Shown in pieces: positions 1-8,191 of a stretch of DNA of 46,052 nucleotides. Under the pieces are notes generated by a model. That model saw only the letters and a list, made by a program, of their open reading frames with translations. It was not told the origin of the DNA and searched no databases. This stretch comes from SIG440 sp045648205 (GTDB lineage: Bacteria > Bacillota > Clostridia > Monoglobales > Monoglobaceae): NCBI GenBank assembly GCA_045648205.1, contig JAZRNM010000038.1:1-46052 (forward strand), given 5' to 3'. The position numbers and the translations under genes are program-made. How positions within the stretch are numbered: the stretch's first letter is position 1; each line of letters begins with the position of its first letter.

Positions 1-659
1 GTTGCAACGATCCAGCCCTCATAAGCAAAAACTGTAGCAACGATTGCCGCAAACAGTCCGCTGCTTGCGCTGCCGCCCACGGCTTCGGTAACCACTGTTG
101 TAAAGTTGTTTGTAAGAGTGCCGTTTGCAAGACCGGCAACAGTGCCCACGACAGCCATCAGAACGATGGGGATCAGCTTGACAACGGTGGCACTGACCTG
201 GAACTTACCCGCCAGCTTGGGGGAAAGAGCGTTCATGGTGTAAGAAGCGATGAGGAAGAAGCCGGACAGAGCCATAACCTCGGGGCCTGCAAGATTCCAG
301 CCCAAAAGAACGCCGAAGTATCTTGCCGAAACCCATGCGAGAACCGATGTCATGCCGGGATAATAAATGTTTACCATAAACCATGCAATATAATAAGCAT
401 AGCTCTTGCCGCATGTAGCTTCTGCATAGTCAACAACACCGCTGACCTTTTCATATCTTGTTGCCATAACAGCAAATTGTGCCGAACATATTATCATAAT
501 GAGACCGGCAATAACCCATGCTACAATTCCCAGGGGCATGTTTCCGCCGGTTGCTGTCAAAACATTTTGCGCTTTGAAAAAGACTCCGGAACCAATAACT
601 GTTCCAACCACCATACATATGGCAGTGGTTAAACCATATTTTCTGTTGAGTTTTTCCAT
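1..659 (-). CDS. APC-family amino acid permease, partial (N-terminal about 219 residues)
   Basis: Integral membrane amino-acid transporter of the APC superfamily, probably of the LAT/SteT-like Ser/Thr exchanger type. The frame is open from an ATG at 659 to the left edge, so the C-terminal half is missing. The protein begins MEKLNRKYGL and runs straight into a first membrane helix carrying the APC substrate-loop motif GTVIGSGVFF. Further hydrophobic helices follow, and near the edge there is AYEGWIVAT, close to the conserved AYDGW segment of SteT-like exchangers. The start is supported by an AAAGGATG ribosome binding site 8-10 bases upstream and a good sigma-A promoter at 703-731. It is divergent from the dcw cluster and appears unrelated to it. 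The substrate cannot be read from the sequence. Confidence 0.85.
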   Translation of the reverse strand, partial: MEKLNRKYGLTTAICMVVGTVIGSGVFFKAQNVLTATGGNMPLGIVAWVIAGLIMIICSAQFAVMATRYEKVSGVVDYAEATCGKSYAYYIAWFMVNIYYPGMTSVLAWVSARYFGVLLGWNLAGPEVMALSGFFLIASYTMNALSPKLAGKFQVSATVVKLIPIVLMAVVGTVAGLANGTLTNNFTTVVTEAVGGSASSGLFAAIVATVFAYEGWIVA

Positions 660-702
660 AAAAACACATCCTTTTTTGAAAGATATAGTAAAATTGTCAC
701 TT

Positions 703-731
703 ATTATAATATAAAACTCAAGTTTTGTAAA
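703..731 (-). promoter_or_regulatory. sigma-A promoter of the APC permease gene
   Basis: On the minus strand there is TTTACA (726-731), a 17-base spacer, and a perfect TATAAT (703-708). It lies about 45 bases upstream of the permease start codon. Confidence 0.7.
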
Positions 732-835
732 GAAATTTTTTCTTGATAAGGATGACACGAATGAATGAATAAACGGACGATTGATGACTTTGAACAGTGG
801 AAAATATGTAACAAATTAATGCCCTGACGGGGTGT

Positions 836-866
836 GGAACGTAGCATTTTGCTGCGTTCCTTTTTT
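836..866 (+). terminator. intrinsic terminator with no recognised upstream gene
   Basis: An 11-bp stem (GGAACGTAGCA paired with TGCTGCGTTCC, one G-T pair) with a 3-base loop is followed by six T on the plus strand. On the minus strand no T run follows, so it is directional. The sequence between 732 and 835 has no convincing ORF or promoter. A short CCC/GGG hairpin lies just before it at about 821-832. It could end a small RNA, or insulate the mraZ promoter from read-through. Confidence 0.7.
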
Positions 867-911
867 GTTACAAAAAGATTACAATTTTTTTAAAATTTTT
901 TCAAAAAACTA

Positions 912-940
912 TTGCAAAATAAGAAGAAGTGTAGTATTAT
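912..940 (+). promoter_or_regulatory. sigma-A promoter of the dcw cluster (mraZ promoter)
   Basis: TTGCAA (912-917), a 17-base spacer and TATTAT (935-940). The MraZ-box array begins 5 bases downstream of the -10, so MraZ bound there would sit at the transcription start. Confidence 0.75.
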
Positions 941-945
941 AGAAG

Positions 946-982
946 AAAGTGGAATGAAGTGGAATGAAATTCCACAAAGTGG
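946..982 (+). promoter_or_regulatory. MraZ operator: AAAGTGG boxes at 10-bp spacing
   Basis: AAAGTGG occurs at 946-952 and 976-982, with GAAGTGG at 956-962. These are exactly in a 10-bp register; the register at 966-972 is degenerate (GAAATTC). The AAAGTG[T/G]-N3 repeat is the known MraZ binding site in Mollicutes. Its position between the -10 and mraZ fits autorepression by MraZ. Confidence 0.75.
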
Positions 983-1020
983 TATAAAATTTGCTGCGAA
1001 TGGCGCAAGGAGAAAAGGCT

Positions 1021-1446
1021 ATGCTTATCGGTGAATATTTTCATAACCTTGACACAAAAGGTCGAGTAAGCATTCCATCAAAGTTCAGAGATGACCTTGG
1101 TGGAACTTTTGTGCTGTCCAAAGGTGTCAATGACTGTCTTTGCGCATATTCGAAGGAAGAATGGGAAAGCTTCAAGGCTGAACTACTTGAGCTCAGGGGT
1201 GCAGATGCACGGAAACTTCGCAGATTTTTCTTTGCGGGGGCGACGGAATGCGAAATTGACACACAGGGCAGAGTGGTAATTCCCCCTGCGTATCGCGAAT
1301 ATGCAGATCTCAAAAAAGAGATTGTTATTGTTGGTGTTTCAAATTGTATGGAAATTTGGAACAAGGATGAATGGGAAAAATATATGAACGACCCATCACT
1401 GGAATCTGAAGAAATTGAAAATGCGATGGAGAGACTTGGATTATGA
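1021..1446 (+). CDS. mraZ: transcriptional regulator MraZ
   Basis: DNA-binding regulator of the dcw cluster and first gene of it. The 141-residue length matches the family (about 143). Two SpoVT/AbrB-like half domains are visible: MLIGEYFHNLDTKGRVSIPSKFR at the start and a second copy with the DTQGRVVIPP motif near residues 80-95. An in-frame TTG at 991 would add ten residues, but the ATG at 1021 is preferred because AAGGAG lies at 1007-1012 and because family members begin at MLIGEY. Its probable operator lies directly upstream at 946-982, so it likely represses its own operon. The last codons overlap rsmH by 4 bases (ATGA), indicating translational coupling. Confidence 0.96.
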   Translation: MLIGEYFHNLDTKGRVSIPSKFRDDLGGTFVLSKGVNDCLCAYSKEEWESFKAELLELRGADARKLRRFFFAGATECEIDTQGRVVIPPAYREYADLKKEIVIVGVSNCMEIWNKDEWEKYMNDPSLESEEIENAMERLGL

Positions 1447-2384
1447 GTGCAAATTTCCATCATATCTCAGTTTTGCTTGATGAAAGCGTTAATCTTCTTG
1501 AGGTTAAGCCTCAGGGGATATATGTTGACGGAACATTGGGCGGTGGCGGACACGCAAGCCTGGTTTGTTCAAAGCTGTCAGAAGGTGCAATCTTCATCGG
1601 CATAGACAGGGACAAGACGGCGATTGCTGCGGCATCGCAAAGACTTTGCGAATTTGGTGATATTGTCAACATTGTGCACAGCAACTTTGCTGATATAAAA
1701 AGGATACTTAAAGAAAAACAAATTGAAAAGATTGATGGTGCAATTCTTGATTTGGGTGTTTCGTCACCTCAGCTTGACACAGCAGAACGTGGCTTTAGTT
1801 ACAATATGGATGCCCGTCTTGATATGCGGATGAACCGTGAGGACAAGATGTCAGCCTTTGAGATTGTCAATGAGTATTCCGAGTCACAGCTTTCGAAAAT
1901 AATATTTGATTATGGCGAGGAACGTTTTGCAAGACAGATTGCTCGTGCTATTGTGACATCACGTGAGGAGAGACCGGTTGAAACGACCTTTCAACTAAGC
2001 GACATCATAAAAAGTGCAATACCTGCAAAAATGAGATTTGCAGACAAGCATCCGGCAAAAAGAACTTTTCAGGCTATACGCATTGAAGTAAACAACGAAC
2101 TAGGACTTCTGGGACAAGCTTTGAGAGATTTTGTCGAGGTGCTGAAACCCGGAGGGGTTTTGTCGGTCATAACCTTTCACTCCCTTGAAGACAGAATTGT
2201 CAAGCAGACCTTTGCAGAACTGGCATCGGGGTGTGAATGTCCCAAAGATTTTCCGATTTGTGTTTGCGGAAAAAAGCCAAGTGTTAAGCTGGTGAACAAA
2301 AAGCCAATTATTTCGGGAAAAACAGAACTTGAGAACAATATGCGTGCCCACAGTGCAAAGCTCAGGGCGGTTAAAAAGATATAA
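1443..2384 (+). CDS. rsmH: 16S rRNA (cytosine1402-N4)-methyltransferase RsmH
   Basis: SAM-dependent enzyme that N4-methylates C1402 in the decoding centre of 16S rRNA; historically named MraW. The protein has 313 residues, the normal length. It starts with HHISVLLDESV, followed by the SAM-binding VDGTLGGGGHA near residue 30 and DLGVSSPQLD near residue 105, both diagnostic. The late segment TFHSLEDRIVK is also characteristic. Its start codon overlaps the stop of mraZ in an ATGA, and it stands second in the cluster as in nearly all bacteria. Nothing appears abnormal. Confidence 0.97.
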   Translation: MSANFHHISVLLDESVNLLEVKPQGIYVDGTLGGGGHASLVCSKLSEGAIFIGIDRDKTAIAAASQRLCEFGDIVNIVHSNFADIKRILKEKQIEKIDGAILDLGVSSPQLDTAERGFSYNMDARLDMRMNREDKMSAFEIVNEYSESQLSKIIFDYGEERFARQIARAIVTSREERPVETTFQLSDIIKSAIPAKMRFADKHPAKRTFQAIRIEVNNELGLLGQALRDFVEVLKPGGVLSVITFHSLEDRIVKQTFAELASGCECPKDFPICVCGKKPSVKLVNKKPIISGKTELENNMRAHSAKLRAVKKI

Positions 2385-2406
2385 GAGAATGAGGTGAAGC
2401 ATCAAA

Positions 2407-2916
2407 ATGTCAAATTTGTATAAGTACAATACAAGCAGTGCATACAAACTGGATTGGGATTTTGAAACAAAAAGACAGACGGAAAAAGAACGACTTCACA
2501 CAAAAGAAAGAAAAACAGAAAAAAGAAGCATATCAAGAACTTCGGGATTTAAGTTTGCGGGGTTAGTTCGGATTGCATTTTGCTTTGCAGTTGCATTTTT
2601 GATTGTGAACGGATATGTGAAAATAAATGAAGCTTACAATGGAATTGCGCAGCTTGAGAAGGAATATAACGATATTGTTGCCACCAATCAGGACCTTCAG
2701 GTTAAGATTGACAAGGCAGTGGATTTGGAACAGCTTCAGAATGTGGCAAATGAAAAATTCGGAATGGTGAGACCTGAAAGATATCAGATGTTCTATGTAG
2801 ATATGCAGCAGGGCGACTTTGCAAAAACATATGCAAAAGAAGAAAACTCAGATGCTAAGGTTGCAATGAAAGGTGTTACGGGAACAATTACCAGCGCGAT
2901 GAACATATTTAAATAA
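2407..2916 (+). CDS. ftsL: FtsL-like septum protein
   Basis: Small bitopic membrane protein in the position of ftsL, between rsmH and the septal PBP. It has 169 residues: a basic N-terminal cytoplasmic tail of about 50 residues rich in Lys, Arg and Glu, one transmembrane helix at about 55-73 (AFCFAVAFLIVNGYV), then an extracytoplasmic heptad-like segment at about 75-125 expected to form the coiled coil that pairs with DivIC/FtsB and FtsQ. The ending PERYQMFYVDM resembles the FtsL family end, followed by about 35 extra residues. A GAGGTG ribosome binding site precedes the ATG. Sequence conservation in this family is low, so the call rests on topology and position. Confidence 0.8.
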   Translation: MSNLYKYNTSSAYKLDWDFETKRQTEKERLHTKERKTEKRSISRTSGFKFAGLVRIAFCFAVAFLIVNGYVKINEAYNGIAQLEKEYNDIVATNQDLQVKIDKAVDLEQLQNVANEKFGMVRPERYQMFYVDMQQGDFAKTYAKEENSDAKVAMKGVTGTITSAMNIFK

Positions 2917-3013
2917 AGATGGGTTTGTTTTGGTATATTTGAATTGTTGCATCCAATATAATTACATATGGGCATAAACTGAGCATAGTTTGATTCCTTT
3001 GGAGGTAATTACG

Positions 3014-5242
3014 GTGCAAAAAGAACAAAGTACATTTACACAAAGAAAAAAAATAGGATGGCTGCTCGCAGGGGCAGTCTTCCTTTTCTGTGCTTTAATG
3101 GTCAGAGTGGCATGGCTTCAGATTGTGCGTGGCGAGGAACTGTCGCTGGCGGCAAGGGAACAACAGACAAGTGACAATGTTATTACCCCCGAAAGAGGGC
3201 TCATTTATGATAGGAATATGAAGATTATCGCTAACAACCTCAGCGTTGAAACCATCAGCATAACCCCTAAGAATGTTCGCGAGAACACCAAGCAGAGTGC
3301 TGAGGAAATTGCGCGGAATATGGCTGAAATACTGGATCTTGAATATGAGTCTGTGCTGAAAAGAATAAACCGAGAATCCAATTTTGAATATATAAAAAGG
3401 AAGGTTGAAAAGGACGAGGCTGATGCACTGAGAGAGTATGTCAACAAATATAGTATTGAAGGCGTGAAATTCTCTGAAGACACAAAAAGATATTATCCCT
3501 ATGGGAACTTTGCATCTCAGGTGATTGGATTTGTTGGTAATGACAACAATGGCCTTGAAGGCATTGAGATGGTTTATGACGAGCAGTTGAAAGGCGTGCC
3601 TGGAAGAATCGTTTCTGCCAATCTCACCGCAGGTCTTGAACTCCCGGATAACTATGAAAGCTACTATGCGGCAAAGCCGGGGAATAGTGTTGTCCTCACC
3701 ATTGATGAAACAATTCAGCATTTTGCGGAAAAGCACCTTGAAAACGCAAGAATTGAAAACGGTCTTGAAGAGGGCGCAGCGGCAATTGTGATGAATGTGA
3801 AAACGGGTGAAATTCTCGCGATGGCAACCAAACCGGATTATGACTTGAATCAGCCCTTTGAAATAACTCCGGCGGTTGAAGAAAAATATCCTGACATCAA
3901 AAAGGAATTAGAAACTCTGAATGGGGCTGAATATAGTGCAAAACTCACAGAGGTTACACAGTTTTTGAGAAGAAACAAGGCGGTTGTTGACTCTTATGAA
4001 CCAGGTTCAACTTTCAAAATAGCCGTTGCATCAATGGCTCTTGAAGAAAACGCAGTGGGACTTAATGATCACTTTTACTGTGGAGGTTCCATTAAGGTAG
4101 CTGACAGAAGAATAAGCTGTGCAAACAGAAACGGACACGGTGCACAGACTTTTGTTCAAGGGGTTCAGAATTCCTGCAACCCTGTGTTTATTGAGGTTGG
4201 GGCGAGAGTCGGCAGAGAAAAGTTTATTAAGTATCTTGAAGGATTTGGTTTCCGTGATAAAACCGGCATTGAGTTGCCCGGTGAAACAAACGGTATCTTT
4301 CACGAAGTGTCGAATTTTAAGGAAATTGACCTTGCAACATCATCTTTTGGACAGAGTTTCAATGTCACACCTCTTCAAATGGTGACAATGGTTTCAGCTG
4401 TTGCAAATGGCGGAAAACTTATGAAACCGCACCTTGTGAAAAAACTGGTAGATGAAAACCAAAATGTTATTGAAGAAATAAAACCAACTGTTGTGCGTCA
4501 GGTTATATCTGAAGAAACCAGCAAAACTATGTGCGGAATTTTGGAGTCGGTGGTTTCTGTCGGCGGTGGTAAGAATGCATATCTTGCAGGCTTCCGCATA
4601 GCAGGAAAGACCGGAACATCAGAAAAACAGCCACGCGGAAACGGAAAGTATGTGGCTTCATTTGTGGGGTTTGCACCCGCCGATGACCCGGAAATCGTGT
4701 GTTTGGTGATTCTGGACCAGCCTCCTGTGGGCTCAACATATTATGGAGGCTTGATTGCAGCACCGGTTGTTAAAAACATTCTCGAGGAGAGTCTGCAGTA
4801 TTTGGGTGTTGAACCGGAATACACTCAGGAAGAACTGGCAATGATTGATATAACAGTTCCTGATGTGACGGGAATGTCACGAAAAGAGGCAGAGGCAGAG
4901 CTAAAAAAAGTTGGCGTCAACATAACCTTCCGTGGTCAGGGCGATGTTGTTCTGGACCAGGTTCCAAAGCCATATTCAAAGCTTGCTAAGAACTCCAAGG
5001 TTGTTGCGTACACCGAGGGAGAGGAAATACAAAAGTCTGTTACCATTCCTGATGTTGTAGGTTGCTCTGCATCAGAGGCGAACAAGGGAATAACAAATGC
5101 AGGACTAAATGTACGAATAAAAGGTCTTTCAAATGTAACGGGAATAGCAATTTGTTCATCGCAGTCACCTGCAGCAGGAACTGTGGTCGAGCCGGGAACT
5201 ATTGTCACTCTGGACTTTAAGTATTCAGAGGTGAGAGATTAG
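3014..5242 (+). CDS. spoVD: SpoVD/PBP2-type class B penicillin-binding protein with two PASTA domains
   Basis: Monofunctional transpeptidase that cross-links peptidoglycan at the septum or in the spore cortex, membrane-anchored and facing outward. The 742-residue protein has a transmembrane helix at about 14-38, a PBP dimerisation domain, and a transpeptidase domain with all three catalytic motifs: STFK with nucleophile Ser332, SCN at 387-389, and KTGT at 532-535. Two C-terminal PASTA repeats follow (each opening with the PDV signature), as in vegetative PBP2x-type proteins, whereas Bacillus SpoVD has one. The GTG at 3014 is chosen over the upstream in-frame TTG at 2990 because GGAGG sits at 3001-3005. 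It therefore may be the vegetative septal PBP partner of FtsW, a sporulation PBP, or both. Confidence 0.92.
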   Translation: MQKEQSTFTQRKKIGWLLAGAVFLFCALMVRVAWLQIVRGEELSLAAREQQTSDNVITPERGLIYDRNMKIIANNLSVETISITPKNVRENTKQSAEEIARNMAEILDLEYESVLKRINRESNFEYIKRKVEKDEADALREYVNKYSIEGVKFSEDTKRYYPYGNFASQVIGFVGNDNNGLEGIEMVYDEQLKGVPGRIVSANLTAGLELPDNYESYYAAKPGNSVVLTIDETIQHFAEKHLENARIENGLEEGAAAIVMNVKTGEILAMATKPDYDLNQPFEITPAVEEKYPDIKKELETLNGAEYSAKLTEVTQFLRRNKAVVDSYEPGSTFKIAVASMALEENAVGLNDHFYCGGSIKVADRRISCANRNGHGAQTFVQGVQNSCNPVFIEVGARVGREKFIKYLEGFGFRDKTGIELPGETNGIFHEVSNFKEIDLATSSFGQSFNVTPLQMVTMVSAVANGGKLMKPHLVKKLVDENQNVIEEIKPTVVRQVISEETSKTMCGILESVVSVGGGKNAYLAGFRIAGKTGTSEKQPRGNGKYVASFVGFAPADDPEIVCLVILDQPPVGSTYYGGLIAAPVVKNILEESLQYLGVEPEYTQEELAMIDITVPDVTGMSRKEAEAELKKVGVNITFRGQGDVVLDQVPKPYSKLAKNSKVVAYTEGEEIQKSVTIPDVVGCSASEANKGITNAGLNVRIKGLSNVTGIAICSSQSPAAGTVVEPGTIVTLDFKYSEVRD

Positions 5243-5274
5243 ACTTGAATTTATAAAAAGCGGAGGATAAGCAT

Positions 5275-6723
5275 ATGATATTATCTGAGTTATTAAACGG
5301 AATTGAAATTCTTCAGGTTCAAGGTAATATAGATGTGAGGGTGTCGGGAATTGCCTTCAATTCCAAGGAAGTAAAGCCGGGGGATTTGTTTGTGTGCATA
5401 AGCGGCTTCAAAACTGATGGACACGATTATGCCTGTGATGCATTGGAACGCGGAGCGGTGGCTGTGGTTGCTGAAAAACCCATAGAAGAAACGGCGGCAA
5501 CAACGGTTGTTGTCAAAAACACCAGATATGCTCTGTCCTGCATTGCCGCAGCTTTTTATGAGCATCCTTACAAAAAATTTAAGTTGATAGGAGTGACGGG
5601 AACAAACGGAAAAACTACATCGACCTACCTGATAAAGTCAATTCTTGAAAATAGCGGACAGACGGTGGGACTTATCGGAACAAATCAGAATATGATAGGT
5701 GATGAGGTTATTCCATCTTATCACACAACCCCTGATTCTCTGGAACTTATGAAGCTGTTCAGACGCATGGCGGATGAAGGAGTTGATACAGTTGTTATGG
5801 AGGTGTCCTCACATTCACTTGCCCTTGACAGAGTTGCATCATGTGAATTTGACATTGGAGCCTTCACAAACGTAACACAGGACCACCTTGATTTTCACGA
5901 AACGATGGAGAACTATGTGCTTGCAAAGGCAGAACTTTTCAAAAAATGTCGAAAAGGTCTCTTTAATGCCGATGATGAGGCGTGTGAGTTGCTCCAGAAA
6001 AATGCAAGCTGTGATATATTGACATATTCAGCAAAAACTGATGCTGATTTAAAGGCTGAAAACATTGTATACCGGGCAACCGGAGTGGAATTTGATATGA
6101 TATTGAGTGATGAATGCGAAAGAGTGAGCCTTTCAATACCAGGTGGATTTTCTGTTTATAATGCGCTCACAGCGGCAGGTTGCTGCATTGCTGCAGGTCT
6201 GTCACTGAAGGAAATTTCAGACGGTTTAAAAACCGCAAAGGGTGTAAAGGGCAGGATTGAAGTTGTTGAAACCAACACGGATTATACGGTTATTATTGAC
6301 TATGCACACACTCCTGATGGACTTTTGAATATTTTGAATGCGATCCGTGGTTTTGCGAAAGGCAGAATTGTGACATTGTTCGGCTGCGGTGGCGACAGAG
6401 ATAAAACAAAAAGACCGCAGATGGGCAAAATTGCAGGAGAACTGTCTGATTTTTGCGTGGTGACAAGTGACAATCCGCGAAGTGAAGAACCGGGAGCGAT
6501 TATTGAGGATATCCTGGCAGGTCTTCGGGAAACAGATTGTCGATATGCAGTTGTTGAAAACAGATTTGAGGCTATTGAATTTGCTTTGGATAATGCAAAA
6601 AAGGATGATATAATTCTCCTTGCGGGAAAAGGTCACGAGCCTTACCAGATTTTGAAGGACAGAACAATTGTTTTTGATGAGAGAGAAATTGTTCTTAAAT
6701 TGGTAGACACATCTGAAAAGTAG
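5275..6723 (+). CDS. murE: UDP-N-acetylmuramoyl-L-alanyl-D-glutamate--2,6-diaminopimelate ligase
   Basis: Cytoplasmic Mur ligase that adds the third stem-peptide residue to UDP-MurNAc-L-Ala-D-Glu using ATP. The 482-residue protein shows the ATP-binding GVTGTNGKTTS near residue 110, the substrate motif YHTTPDSLELM, the HTPDGL segment near 345, and DNPRSEEP near 400. The DNPR motif marks the meso-diaminopimelate-adding enzymes rather than the lysine type. A GGAGG site lies 8 bases before the ATG. murF follows directly, so the third and last additions to the stem are encoded together. Confidence 0.96.
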   Translation: MILSELLNGIEILQVQGNIDVRVSGIAFNSKEVKPGDLFVCISGFKTDGHDYACDALERGAVAVVAEKPIEETAATTVVVKNTRYALSCIAAAFYEHPYKKFKLIGVTGTNGKTTSTYLIKSILENSGQTVGLIGTNQNMIGDEVIPSYHTTPDSLELMKLFRRMADEGVDTVVMEVSSHSLALDRVASCEFDIGAFTNVTQDHLDFHETMENYVLAKAELFKKCRKGLFNADDEACELLQKNASCDILTYSAKTDADLKAENIVYRATGVEFDMILSDECERVSLSIPGGFSVYNALTAAGCCIAAGLSLKEISDGLKTAKGVKGRIEVVETNTDYTVIIDYAHTPDGLLNILNAIRGFAKGRIVTLFGCGGDRDKTKRPQMGKIAGELSDFCVVTSDNPRSEEPGAIIEDILAGLRETDCRYAVVENRFEAIEFALDNAKKDDIILLAGKGHEPYQILKDRTIVFDEREIVLKLVDTSEK

Positions 6724-6763
6724 AACAGACAATCAGATTTCTTTTGGCTGAGGGGGGCTAAAG

Positions 6764-8173
6764 TTGGAAAATATTATGACATTAAGCCGCATTGCAGAGG
6801 CCTGCGGCGGAGAATGTAAAAACTGTGATGCAAGCATTGTGGCAGCCGAGGTTTTGACGGACAGCAGAAAGATATGTGAAAATTCAGTTTTTGTTGCCCT
6901 TCGCGGTGAGAAATTTGATGGGCACAACTTTGTGGCAGCGGCTTTGAATGCGGGCGCAGTTTGTTGCATTGTTGACAAAGAGTTTGAAAACACAGACAAA
7001 CTTCCGGTTGTTGTTGTGGATGATACTTATAAAGCGCTCAGAGATGTTGCAACATACTACAGAAGTCTGTTCCAAATCCCAGCAGTAGCTATTACAGGCA
7101 GCGTGGGAAAGACAAGCACAAAAGATATGATTTCCTGCGTTCTTGAAAAAAGATATAATGTGATGAAAACTCAGGGTAATTTCAATAATGAGATTGGATT
7201 GCCACTCACGGTTTTTAGAATGTCAAATGAAAATGAAATAGCGGTGTTTGAGATGGGAATGAGTGCCTTTGGTGAGATTTCAAGGCTAACCCGGATTGCT
7301 GCCCCTGAAACGGCGGTTATAACAAACATAGGTTTTTCGCATATAGAACATCTTGGCTCTCAGGAGAACATCCTCAAGGCTAAACTGGAAATTCTTGAGG
7401 GATTGCCAAAAGATGACGGAACGGTTATACTGAATGGTGATGACAAGTTGCTTTGGGAAACTGTTGGCGGCTTGCCCTATGAGACACTGACCTATGGCAT
7501 TGAAAATCAGGCGTGTGATATTGTTGCTTTTAATGTGAAAAAATATCCCGACAGAACAAGCTTTGACGTGAAAACGGATGGAGAAATTTATAGTATAACA
7601 GTAAATGCTCCGGGTGTTCACCATGTGTATAATGCACTGGCGGCAATTTTGACCGGTGAAAAGTATAATATGTCAATGGAGGACATTGTTGACGGAATTG
7701 CAGATTTCAAACCTGAGGGAATGAGACAGAATATAGAAACACTCAATAATTTTGTTTTGATTAAGGATTGTTATAATGCAAGTCCGACCTCAATGAAATC
7801 AGGACTTGAAGTTTTGTCAGTGACAAAACCCAAAACAGCCGATGCGCCATCAAGAAGGGTTGCGGTTTTGGGAGATATGCTCGAACTTGGGGATTATTCG
7901 GAAACGGCACATCTTGAGGTGGGTAGACTCACTGCAGAATACGATTTGGATTGCCTTGTCGCAGTTGGTCCCCATGCAAAACTTGTGGCGAAGGGCGCTA
8001 TTGAGGGCGGTTTCAGCTCATCTGAAATTTATGTGTTTTATGACAATAACACAGCAAAAGCTCACATAATGGATATAATAAAAGAAAATGATGTGATTTT
8101 GTTCAAGGGTTCAAGAGGAATGAAACTCGAAGAAATTGCAGAATTTATCATTGAAAAAGATATGAAAGAATAG
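6764..8173 (+). CDS. murF: UDP-N-acetylmuramoyl-tripeptide--D-alanyl-D-alanine ligase
   Basis: Cytoplasmic ligase adding the D-Ala-D-Ala dipeptide (made by Ddl, encoded at 33477) to the UDP-MurNAc tripeptide. The protein has 469 residues, with the P-loop ITGSVGKTSTKD near residue 110, the QGNFNNEIGLP motif that follows it in MurF, and the C-terminal-domain motifs DCYNASPTSM and AVLGDMLELG. The start is a TTG, preferred because a purine-rich AGGGGGG ends 6 bases upstream; an in-frame ATG 12 bases later is an alternative. It is followed after 18 bases by mraY. Confidence 0.96.
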   Translation: MENIMTLSRIAEACGGECKNCDASIVAAEVLTDSRKICENSVFVALRGEKFDGHNFVAAALNAGAVCCIVDKEFENTDKLPVVVVDDTYKALRDVATYYRSLFQIPAVAITGSVGKTSTKDMISCVLEKRYNVMKTQGNFNNEIGLPLTVFRMSNENEIAVFEMGMSAFGEISRLTRIAAPETAVITNIGFSHIEHLGSQENILKAKLEILEGLPKDDGTVILNGDDKLLWETVGGLPYETLTYGIENQACDIVAFNVKKYPDRTSFDVKTDGEIYSITVNAPGVHHVYNALAAILTGEKYNMSMEDIVDGIADFKPEGMRQNIETLNNFVLIKDCYNASPTSMKSGLEVLSVTKPKTADAPSRRVAVLGDMLELGDYSETAHLEVGRLTAEYDLDCLVAVGPHAKLVAKGAIEGGFSSSEIYVFYDNNTAKAHIMDIIKENDVILFKGSRGMKLEEIAEFIIEKDMKE

Positions 8174-8191
8174 GATAAAGCGGAGGATAAA

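Noticed and set aside
451..669. minus-strand ORFs at 205-414 and 451-669 as separate genes
   Set aside because: They are out-of-frame shadows of the permease, whose frame is open from 659 to the left edge.
2917..3013. a promoter for spoVD around the TATAAT at 2957
   Set aside because: No acceptable -35 lies at 16-18 bases, and no sigma-E-like pair is clear; not enough to call.
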